Below, piece after piece: positions 45,356 to 52,750 of a stretch of DNA of 64,000 nt. The translations under genes and the position numbers were made by a program. Where the stretch lies: positions 51,524-115,523 of the forward strand of contig JAGQYM010000010.1 in the NCBI GenBank assembly GCA_020436085.1, given 5' to 3'. The notes beneath the pieces were generated by a model. It worked only from the letters and a program-made list of their open reading frames with translations, ran no database searches and was not told where the DNA came from. This stretch comes from Cyclobacteriaceae bacterium. GTDB lineage: Bacteria; Bacteroidota; Bacteroidia; Cytophagales; Cyclobacteriaceae. Numbering within the stretch: position 1 is the stretch's first letter; the number at the start of each line of letters is the position of its first letter.

Positions 45356-45388
45356 ATTTAGACTAATTTTAAATAACCCTCAAAAGTA
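45356..45388 (-). promoter_or_regulatory. Putative suf promoter with Fur-family-like operator
   Basis: On the minus strand, TACTTTTG (45381-45388) fits the Bacteroidota -7 consensus TAnnTTTG; no good -33 TTG is present at the right spacing. Just downstream, covering the expected start site, is the 19-bp imperfect palindrome ATTTAgAcTAATTtTAAAT (45356-45374, plus-strand reading), similar to Fur/PerR-type boxes. Overlapping it is the perfect AGTCTA-AA-TAGACT-type inverted repeat. Repression by an iron or peroxide sensor is inferred. Confidence 0.45.
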
Positions 45389-45431
45389 CTAACAAATCTT
45401 CGCTTTTAAGGTTTCTAAAAGGCCAAATTTA

Positions 45432-45899
45432 TTATTCGTTAAGCTTTACCGGCCTGTCAAGACTCTCTTCCAACGAGATGATGGTCTCCGTTCTGGCAAT
45501 GCCCTCAACCTGCTGCATTTTGTCATGAAGTACCTCCATAAGGTGGTCCGTATTGCGGCAGTAAATCTTAATAAACATCGAGTAATTCCCGGTGGTGTAG
45601 TGGATGTTCGTGATTTCGGGGATCTCCTTTAGTTTGGCCAGCGCGGCATCATAAAGGCCACTTTTCTCCAGATATATGCCTATAAATGCACATAGGCCAT
45701 AACCCAGCTTGCTGTGGTTGATCCGCAAAGTCGTTTTCTCCACAATGCCTGCTTCCTCCATTTTATTCATTCGCACATGCACTGTTCCCTGTGAAACATG
45801 GACTTTTTTAGCAACCTCAGTGTAGGGCTTCCGGGCATCTTCGGTCAGTATCTCCAGGATTTTTAGATCTGTATTGTCGATTTCGTAATTCTTGGCCAT
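45432..45899 (-). CDS. Lrp/AsnC-family transcriptional regulator
   Basis: A 155-residue regulator. The N-terminal helix-turn-helix (LKILEILTEDARKPYTEVAKKVHVSQGTVHVRMNKMEEAG) is followed by the RAM ligand-binding domain (ICLEKSGLYDAALAKL region). It lies upstream of sufB on the same strand with an 84-nt gap. The AT-rich upstream region could be an autoregulatory site. The effector, probably an amino acid, cannot be deduced. Confidence 0.93.
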   Translation of the reverse strand: MAKNYEIDNTDLKILEILTEDARKPYTEVAKKVHVSQGTVHVRMNKMEEAGIVEKTTLRINHSKLGYGLCAFIGIYLEKSGLYDAALAKLKEIPEITNIHYTTGNYSMFIKIYCRNTDHLMEVLHDKMQQVEGIARTETIISLEESLDRPVKLNE

Positions 45900-46355
45900 T
45901 ATTCGTTGTGCATTTTGTTGAATTTACACAAAAATGATAATATTTTATAAATACTGTAAACTTTATATTCTGTTATTGAATTTTTTACATGTATAGTATT
46001 CATTTGCTAAAGGTTTTTCAAACAGCAGATAAAAAAGCGCGTTGTAGCCTCGTTCTCTAAAATTGTAGGGTGTTGAAACTGGCAGACAAGCCCTCCTGTC
46101 TCGGGGGTGGAGAGCAAAGGATAAACACGGGATAATGCTTGCCCGACCGGCAGGCGGGGGTTGACCACTAAAGTTTTCTTCTTTGTCCCGCGGCTAACTT
46201 CTCCGTGGAGGTTCGAACCCTCCCTCTACAGCTTCTTCAAAGGTTCTTGGTTGCAGTCATCATTTTGTTTCAAACGTACTTGAACACCGACTGTAACCCA
46301 GAACCTTTTTGTTTTAACACATTTTTGCTAATTAGAAATAGAAACCTAATTAGCT
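45900..46355. other. Intergenic region holding a tRNA-like gene
   Basis: A 456-nt gap between the Lrp gene (leftward) and the acyl-CoA ligase (rightward). Positions 45900-46060 are very AT-rich, 46064-46231 form the tRNA-like gene, and 46232-46355 show no gene. Confidence 0.7.
46064..46231 (+). tRNA. tRNA-like gene with a 99-nt variable region (anticodon GUC)
   Basis: Acceptor stem TGTAGGG pairs with CTCTACA (one G-T). T8, a 3-bp D stem TTG/CAA with loop AAACTGGCAGA, G26, the anticodon stem CCCTC/GGGGG with loop CTGTCTC (U33, anticodon GUC), and T arm GGAGG-TTCGAAC-CCTCC are all in place. The D-arm and TGG.GAGCAA segment resemble bacterial tRNA-Leu, but the discriminator is G. The variable region (46108-46206) is closed by GGAGA/TCTCC and contains a GC-rich palindrome. 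No CCA is encoded. It may be a class II tRNA with an insertion, a pseudo-tRNA, or a new tRNA-like RNA. The amino acid is undetermined. Confidence 0.55.
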
Positions 46356-48038
46356 ATGACTGACTTTCCCTGGTTCAAAAGTTATCCTGCCGGAATCCCA
46401 AATGAGATTGGTGAATACGAGTACAGTTCGCTTATCGAGATGTTTGATTTGACCTGCGAAAAATATGCAGACCAAGTAGCCTTCGAGAACTTCGGAAAGA
46501 AAATGACTTTCCGGGAGGTTCAGCAACACGCCAACAGCTTTGCTGCTTACCTACAGGTAGAGCTAGGTTTGAAAAAAGGTGACCGCATCGCCATACAGAT
46601 GCCAAACCTGCTTCAGTTTCCAATCGCCTTTTTTGGCGCCATCAAAGCCGGATTGATCGCTGTCAATACAAATCCTCTGTACACACCACCTGAAATGAAA
46701 CATCAGTTTAAAGATGCAGAGGTGTCAGCAGTTGTGATCGTTGCCAATTTTGCAAAACAGCTAGAGGTTATAAAAGATGAAATCCCGGCCAAGCACATCA
46801 TCATCACAAAAATGGGTGACATGCTTGGGCCAATGAAAGGAGGCATCGTCAACTTTGTGGTGAAATATGTGAAGAAGATGGTTCCTGGGTATCACATACC
46901 AAACGCAATTTCATTCTCCAGCGCTCTGAGCAAAGGTGCTTCATTGAAGTATACCAAACCCTCAATGGATATCGAAGATGTGGCGGTGTTGCAATACACT
47001 GGTGGAACAACCGGAATATCAAAAGGTGCACAGCTGTCGCACCGAAACCTTATCGCGCACAATCAGATGATCACGCATTGGTTCAAGCCATACATGAGAC
47101 CCGATCACCAGGATTTGATCATCACGGCAATTCCAATGTATCACATCTTCGCACTGACTGTGAATGGACTGCTCATGTTCACTTCAGGTGTCAAGAACGT
47201 GCTCATCACAAACCCTCGCGATATGAAAGGGTTTGTAAAAGAGTTACAGAAACACAAGTTCACCATCGTCACTGGAGTCAATACATTATTCAATGGCTTG
47301 TTGAATAACCCCGATTTTAAGAATCTCGATTTCTCACGTCTCGCAGGTGCAGTAGGGGGTGGAATGGCTGTACAGGATGCTGTGGCTGAGCGATGGGAAC
47401 AAGTGACAGGAAAACCTTTGGTCGAAGGATATGGACTAAGCGAAACATCCCCGGTGCTCTGTTGCAATCCATTGGATGGCAAACATCGTAGGGGATTTAT
47501 TGGTATACCGGTTCCCAGCACCGAGGTTGCAATATTCGATGATAATGGGAATCAACTTCCGCAAGGAGAAACGGGTGAAATATGTGCCAAAGGACCTCAA
47601 GTAATGAGAGGCTATTGGGAAAAAGACAACGATGGCGTCTTCTATCCCGGTGGATGGTTTAAAACCGGAGATATTGGATTTATAACAGAAGACGGCTTCT
47701 TCAAAATTGTTGACCGGAAAAAGGATATGATCAAGGTTTCTGGTTTCAACGTGTTCCCGAACGAAATTGAAAATGTAATCGCTGGGAACCCAAAAGTGTT
47801 GGAGGTGGCTGCCATCGGTGTGCCGCACGAGCGATCTGGCGAAGCGATCAAAGTTTATGTCGTGAAAAAAGATCAGTCGCTAACAGAAGAAGAACTTCTG
47901 GACTTTTGCCACAAGAGCCTCACCAATTATAAAATCCCAAAGTTTGTGGAATTCATCACCGAGGTGCCCAAATCCAATGTTGGTAAGATATTGAGGAGGG
48001 TGCTGAAGGAGAAACATGATGCTGAGGTTTCCAGGTAA
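46356..48038 (+). CDS. Long-chain acyl-CoA synthetase (FadD-like)
   Basis: A 560-residue ANL-family enzyme for fatty-acid activation with CoA. The AMP-binding motif is QYTGGTTGISKGAQLSH, with YGLSETSPV, the ATP-binding GGWFKTGDIG and the hinge DRKKDMIKVSGFNVFPNEIE later, and the catalytic lysine in SNVGKILRR near the C-terminus. The TGGTTG form and the V(SG)FNVFPNEIE hinge are typical of long-chain acyl-CoA ligases, in contrast to the FAAL at 4654. Monocistronic context; substrate length is unknown. Confidence 0.92.
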   Translation: MTDFPWFKSYPAGIPNEIGEYEYSSLIEMFDLTCEKYADQVAFENFGKKMTFREVQQHANSFAAYLQVELGLKKGDRIAIQMPNLLQFPIAFFGAIKAGLIAVNTNPLYTPPEMKHQFKDAEVSAVVIVANFAKQLEVIKDEIPAKHIIITKMGDMLGPMKGGIVNFVVKYVKKMVPGYHIPNAISFSSALSKGASLKYTKPSMDIEDVAVLQYTGGTTGISKGAQLSHRNLIAHNQMITHWFKPYMRPDHQDLIITAIPMYHIFALTVNGLLMFTSGVKNVLITNPRDMKGFVKELQKHKFTIVTGVNTLFNGLLNNPDFKNLDFSRLAGAVGGGMAVQDAVAERWEQVTGKPLVEGYGLSETSPVLCCNPLDGKHRRGFIGIPVPSTEVAIFDDNGNQLPQGETGEICAKGPQVMRGYWEKDNDGVFYPGGWFKTGDIGFITEDGFFKIVDRKKDMIKVSGFNVFPNEIENVIAGNPKVLEVAAIGVPHERSGEAIKVYVVKKDQSLTEEELLDFCHKSLTNYKIPKFVEFITEVPKSNVGKILRRVLKEKHDAEVSR

Positions 48039-48213
48039 TCGCTACTGCAAGAATCCGAAGCCGCTATTGTTGACCTTCTTTATCAACCTATCCCTTAATC
48101 AGCGTTATAAAAAGTTAGAGAGATCGGGTTGTAGTGATTTAATTTGCAAGTATTGACTTATAGATTCAAAAAATAGTGTCAACTTTGCATAAGTTTTTCA
48201 CCTGAGGCATTTC

Positions 48214-49638
48214 ATGGAAGCTAAAAAAAAGCTCACCACACAAGAGAAGGCTCTTCAGATTAATCTACGCAGAGAAGTTTACGGTTCATTTGCTGAAATA
48301 GGCGCAGGCCAGGAGGTAGCAGCCAACTTTTTTAAAGTTGGAGGAGCATCGGGTACGGTTGCCAAAACCATGTCGGCCTACGACATGAAGTTCAGTGACG
48401 CAATTTATGGCGTATGTGAACGATACGTTTGCGAAGATCGCCTTTTGGGAATGTTGGATCATGAATATCCACTGCTTCCGGAACGCCTGCCACATCTTAT
48501 CGAGAAGACTCGCTTTTTTGCTTTTGCCGATACAGTGGAAGCACTCAACTATGAGCGAACGAACCAGGGTCAGGGCTGGATCGGACTGCGATTCCAGAAG
48601 AGGCCTAACTCCGAACCCAACGATTGTGTCATTCACGTGAAGATGCACGACAATGATCCGCTGCAACAGCAATTTGCACTCGGGATTGTGGGGGTAAACA
48701 TGATCTATGCCTGTATGATGGTGGATAATCCGGAAGAAATCATGATGTCTCTGGTAGATGGCGTTGGGAAGAGGATAGAGGTGGATATGTTTAGGGTATC
48801 AGGACCGGATTTTGAAAAAGTTGATAACCGACTGATGGCGCTTAAGCTGGTGAAAAATGGACTGACCCGCGCTGCCATGTTTGGGCCGAATGGGGAAGTG
48901 ATGCAGCCATCGGAGGTATTGTACAAGAAAAATGTACTTGTACTTAGAGGGCGATTCAGACCCGTTACTCATGTTAACGTAGATATGCTTCTTGCTGCAC
49001 GCAGGTACTTTAAAAATGAACCTGACGTAGACAAGAGCAAGATGTTAGTATTGACTGAGCTGACGCTCAACGATCTCAGTGCCGATGGTACAATTGATGA
49101 AAAAGATTTCCTTTACCGCGCGGACATTATCTGCTCACTAGGACAAACCGTGATGATCTCGAATTACTTCGAGTACTATCGGGTTGCCAATTATCTGTCA
49201 CGAGTTACAAAGGGAAAAAAGATTGGTATAATAATGGGTATTTATGCCCTTGTCAAAATCTTTGAGGAAAAGACCTACCAAAACTTAAGAGGTGGCATAC
49301 TTGAGAGCTTTGCTGATCTTTTTGGAACTAATGTCAAATTGTATATCTATCCGTCTTTGAAAAAAGAAGGTAATGGACTATTCACGTTGCAGGACTTTGA
49401 AGAACAACTTCCTGATAACTTGAAGAGCTTGTTCCGTTATTTAGTCGACAATAATAAGCTCGAAGACATCGAAAAGGCAAATATCAATAACCTCCACATC
49501 ATCTCGGACAACGTGCTCGCAATGATTAGAAAAGGGGAGCGCGGCTGGGAAAAGTATGTGCCGCACAAAGTAGAGGAAGCCATCAAGGAGCATGGGCTCT
49601 TTGACTATCCTTACACTCAGGAGACTGTCGCGTCCTGA
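48214..49638 (+). CDS. Conserved protein of unknown function
   Basis: A 474-residue soluble protein I cannot assign. The N-terminal block EKALQINLRREVYGSFAEIGAGQEVA and GASGTVAKTMSAYD have the look of a strongly conserved family seen in Bacteroidota and Cyanobacteria. There is no signal peptide or membrane segment, and no obvious nucleotide-binding loop. GRFRPVTHVNVDMLLAARRYF is another conserved-looking stretch. The gene ends directly against the convergent symporter stop (49638/49639). Confidence 0.85.
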   Translation: MEAKKKLTTQEKALQINLRREVYGSFAEIGAGQEVAANFFKVGGASGTVAKTMSAYDMKFSDAIYGVCERYVCEDRLLGMLDHEYPLLPERLPHLIEKTRFFAFADTVEALNYERTNQGQGWIGLRFQKRPNSEPNDCVIHVKMHDNDPLQQQFALGIVGVNMIYACMMVDNPEEIMMSLVDGVGKRIEVDMFRVSGPDFEKVDNRLMALKLVKNGLTRAAMFGPNGEVMQPSEVLYKKNVLVLRGRFRPVTHVNVDMLLAARRYFKNEPDVDKSKMLVLTELTLNDLSADGTIDEKDFLYRADIICSLGQTVMISNYFEYYRVANYLSRVTKGKKIGIIMGIYALVKIFEEKTYQNLRGGILESFADLFGTNVKLYIYPSLKKEGNGLFTLQDFEEQLPDNLKSLFRYLVDNNKLEDIEKANINNLHIISDNVLAMIRKGERGWEKYVPHKVEEAIKEHGLFDYPYTQETVAS

Positions 49639-51027
49639 TTATTCTTTTTTCAATCGCTCGAAATATCCTTTCGCTTCCTGCATCACCTTTGGTGCGAGGA
49701 TGATTCCGGATACTACTGTTGGTATGGCCATGATCGCGTAGGCAATGTCGATGATGTTCATTACATCCTGCATGGTTGCAACAGCACCGAAGATTACCGT
49801 AGCGAGGTAAAAGTAGTTGTAGTAATTTCCAGCCTTTACTCCAGCGATGAACGACATTGCCTTATTTCCATAATACGAGTAGGAGAAGAGGGAGGTGATT
49901 GCGAAAAAGAATCCGCACATCAATAGAAGGAACCGGCCTGTGCCACCCAACGCACCTTCGAACGCATTAGCGGTAAGCGTCACACCGTTTGCCTCTGAAG
50001 TTTGCCAAACGCCAGTTACTAAAATTGCAAAGGCAGTCAGTGTACACACGAGGATAGTGTCGATTGCTGGACTTAGCATTGAGACAAGGCCCTCTCTGAT
50101 CGGCTCGCTACTTTTCGAAGCGCCAAGCGCCATTGGGGCAGTTCCTATTCCAGCTTCACTTGAGAAAGATGCCCTTCGCACTCCTGAGATTATCAGACCA
50201 CCAAGTATACCTCCCAATGCCGGGTCACCATGGTAGTTATCGGCAGCAAAAGCATCCGAAAAAATCATAGCGAAAACGCGAGGGACCTCAGAGATATTGG
50301 TGAACAAGATGGCGATCACAGATCCGAAATAGATCACGATCATCAAGGGCACCATTCTTCCTGACCACATGCCAATGCGTTGTATTCCACCGATAATCAC
50401 AATTCCGGCAAGCACGGTAAGAGCAACACCAATTATAAATTTCGCAGTGCTCACTTCATAACCAAAAAGATTGAAAGGTGTGGTGCCCAACGTGGTCTTG
50501 TTGATTCCAAGATCAATGATTACCTGAGTCAATTGATTTGCCTGGAATATGGGAAGACATCCGACCATCGCGCAAATCGAAAAGACATACGCTAGAGGTC
50601 TCCATGGTTTACCCATCGCTTCCCGAATCACATACATCGGCCCGCCTTGAATCACACCCGCTGAATCTTTTCCACGATACATCAACGATAGCGCACTCGT
50701 AAAAAAATTGGTAGACATACCCACGAAAGCAGTGATCCACATCCAGAACAAAGCACCCGGACCACCCAATGCAATTGCAGCAGCTACACCTGCGATGTTA
50801 CCCATCCCGACAGTTGAAGCTAGTGCTGTAGATAATGCCTGATAAGCGTTGATCTGCCCCGGATCATTGGGGTTGCTATACTTCCCGCGAAGGATGTCGA
50901 TGGCGTGCTTGAAATATTTATACTGAACAAAGCGAGAGTAAAATATAAAATACAACCCTCCGAAGATGAGCAGAAAGGAGATAGGTGTGTAAATGTCCGT
51001 TGCCAGCTGACTTATGAATTCACTCAT
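49639..51027 (-). CDS. Sodium:alanine symporter (AGCS family)
   Basis: A 462-residue membrane transporter importing alanine or glycine with Na+. Multiple hydrophobic segments and the family blocks GNIAGVAAAIALGGPGALFWMW, DSAGVIQGGPMYVI, SSEAGIGTAPMALGASKS and FSYSYYGNKAMSFI are present. Standard AGCS length is 450-490 residues. It is transcribed alone and ends against the preceding gene's stop with no gap. Confidence 0.94.
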   Translation of the reverse strand: MSEFISQLATDIYTPISFLLIFGGLYFIFYSRFVQYKYFKHAIDILRGKYSNPNDPGQINAYQALSTALASTVGMGNIAGVAAAIALGGPGALFWMWITAFVGMSTNFFTSALSLMYRGKDSAGVIQGGPMYVIREAMGKPWRPLAYVFSICAMVGCLPIFQANQLTQVIIDLGINKTTLGTTPFNLFGYEVSTAKFIIGVALTVLAGIVIIGGIQRIGMWSGRMVPLMIVIYFGSVIAILFTNISEVPRVFAMIFSDAFAADNYHGDPALGGILGGLIISGVRRASFSSEAGIGTAPMALGASKSSEPIREGLVSMLSPAIDTILVCTLTAFAILVTGVWQTSEANGVTLTANAFEGALGGTGRFLLLMCGFFFAITSLFSYSYYGNKAMSFIAGVKAGNYYNYFYLATVIFGAVATMQDVMNIIDIAYAIMAIPTVVSGIILAPKVMQEAKGYFERLKKE

Positions 51028-51084
51028 GCCTTGTTGGGTTAGTGATTTGCAAAATAGAAAATTAATTCAAACCGGGTAGTCCGA

Positions 51085-52140
51085 TCACTTGGTATACCCC
51101 AATTTGCCGTGAGTAACGGCCATCGTGTTACATAATATATAGAGTAGGCGGGCACCAACATTGGCATCCCATTCATCATCACCTGGTGCTACTTCATTGA
51201 GATCAAAGCCGATGATCTTCTTTCCTGAATGAGCAAGCGTCTTTAGTAATGAGGTCACCTGAAAAAAATCGAGACCACCGGGTACTGGAGTGCCTGTGTG
51301 CGGGCATAGTTTAGGATCCAATCCATCAATATCGAAACTGATGTAGACTAGCTCTGGGAGCTCATCAACTATCCGTTTGCAAATGGAATTCCAACTTTCT
51401 CCATCAAACTGACTTTGCTTTAGGTCTTCATCAAAAAAAGTTTTTACCCGCCCGCGTGCGCGATCCATCACTTGTTGTTCTTCCTCACAATAGTCGCGAA
51501 TTCCAACCTGTACGAGCCTTCTTACAGACGGCATTTTGAGGGCATTGAACATGATGGATGCATGAGAGTAAGTGAATCCTTCATATGCTCTTCTCAAATC
51601 AGCGTGAGCGTCAATTTGAAGAATCCCGAAACTATCGTAGCGTTCGTTAAGCGCATGAATAAAACCAAGCGGAGTGCTGTGATCACCACCTACCAATCCT
51701 ACCAGCTTGTTCTGCTCCAAAAGTTTCTTAACAGAAGTCTTTACGTAGATCACCAGGCTTTCACAAGCTTCATTGATGCGTGTAACTGCAAATTTATCTC
51801 CTTCAATTTCGCCTCGCTCTATCTTCTCAATATGTGACACGGCCATCTCTCTTATGTGTGAGCTTTCTTCGGCAATTCGTGATGGGATTGGCAACATGGT
51901 GATGCCCAATTGCCAGGCGTTCGGAATGTCTTTTACGAAAAGATCAACCTGTGATGAGGCATTTAATATTGCTTCAGGGCCTGAAGCCGTTCCGCTTTTA
52001 TATGAAACAGTAACATCCCATGGAATAGGTAAAATAACAACTTCTGCGGAGTCCTGATCAAAAGGCAACCCAAACAACTGACCAACTTTCCCTGGCCCGT
52101 TGGGGTCAAAACTATTAATCAATTCTTCTTTAGTGGGCAT
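51085..52140 (-). CDS. Ureohydrolase (arginase/agmatinase/formimidoylglutamase family)
   Basis: A 351-residue binuclear manganese hydrolase. The metal motifs are GGDHSTPLGF, DAHADLR and SFDIDGLDP, in the family order. The enzyme cleaves a guanidino or formimino group, releasing urea or formamide. Substrate choice among arginine, agmatine and formiminoglutamate cannot be settled from the sequence; Bacteroidota proteins of this length are most often called agmatinase-like or formimidoylglutamase. SixA lies two bases upstream on the same strand. Confidence 0.88.
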   Translation of the reverse strand: MPTKEELINSFDPNGPGKVGQLFGLPFDQDSAEVVILPIPWDVTVSYKSGTASGPEAILNASSQVDLFVKDIPNAWQLGITMLPIPSRIAEESSHIREMAVSHIEKIERGEIEGDKFAVTRINEACESLVIYVKTSVKKLLEQNKLVGLVGGDHSTPLGFIHALNERYDSFGILQIDAHADLRRAYEGFTYSHASIMFNALKMPSVRRLVQVGIRDYCEEEQQVMDRARGRVKTFFDEDLKQSQFDGESWNSICKRIVDELPELVYISFDIDGLDPKLCPHTGTPVPGGLDFFQVTSLLKTLAHSGKKIIGFDLNEVAPGDDEWDANVGARLLYILCNTMAVTHGKLGYTK

Positions 52141-52142
52141 GG

Positions 52143-52637
52143 CTATTCCAGCATTGAGGGATATATATAATTGTCAAGTGTAGCAGTGCCTTCGCTAACC
52201 TCGCGCCAACTGTTGATATCGAAACGGAGGGTAGCTAATCCACAGGTTGCCATGCTTCCGACCTCTGACCTTGAAAGATATTCAGCGAAGTAGGAGAGGT
52301 AAGGATTGTGTCCCACCAGCAACACCTGTTTGTACTCATCATCCAGTTGATTGGTGATTGAAAGGAGAGTTCTCACTGAAGCCTCATACAGGTCTTCAAC
52401 AACTTTTACATCGTAGTTTAAATTAAGAATGCCGTGTATTTGAGAAGCGGTGTCCTGAGCACGTTTTGCCACACTGGTTACCACTAAATCGATGTTGGAA
52501 TCATTTTTTTTTAAATGATGCCCAATAATGGCGGCTTCCTTCATTCCCAGAGTTGTCAAATCACGATCACGATCGTGTTGACTGTGCTGTCTCTCAGCGG
52601 ATTGCGCATGTCGAAGCAGATGTAATACGCGCGTCAT
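52143..52637 (-). CDS. SixA-type phosphohistidine phosphatase
   Basis: A 164-residue histidine phosphatase. The RHA motif is LLRHAQSAE with His10 as the phospho-acceptor, and the second His lies in LLVGHNPYLS. SixA removes phosphate from HPt phosphorelay proteins in E. coli; here the target is unknown. The gene precedes the ureohydrolase with a two-base gap, and is divergent from topA. Confidence 0.9.
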   Translation of the reverse strand: MTRVLHLLRHAQSAERQHSQHDRDRDLTTLGMKEAAIIGHHLKKNDSNIDLVVTSVAKRAQDTASQIHGILNLNYDVKVVEDLYEASVRTLLSITNQLDDEYKQVLLVGHNPYLSYFAEYLSRSEVGSMATCGLATLRFDINSWREVSEGTATLDNYIYPSMLE

Positions 52638-52698
52638 AAAACAAATTTAATCGTTCGTTTGTTGACGCTCTAGAAAGCTGTCAAAAATCTCGCTCAAT

Positions 52699-52727
52699 TT
52701 GATTTTTTAAAAAAATGCAGATATTTG
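52699..52727 (+). promoter_or_regulatory. Possible topA promoter
   Basis: TTG at 52699-52701, 18 nt, then GATATTTG at 52720-52727, one mismatch from TAnnTTTG. Spacing suits the Bacteroidota -33/-7 arrangement, and the start site would lie about 18 nt before the topA ATG. Confidence 0.35.
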
Positions 52728-52750
52728 AAAATCTCGATTAGTGAAAACGC

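Noticed and set aside
46064-46231. tmRNA or group I intron-bearing tRNA
   Set aside because: There is no tag frame or tmRNA 5' motif, and the insert lies after the anticodon stem rather than in its loop.
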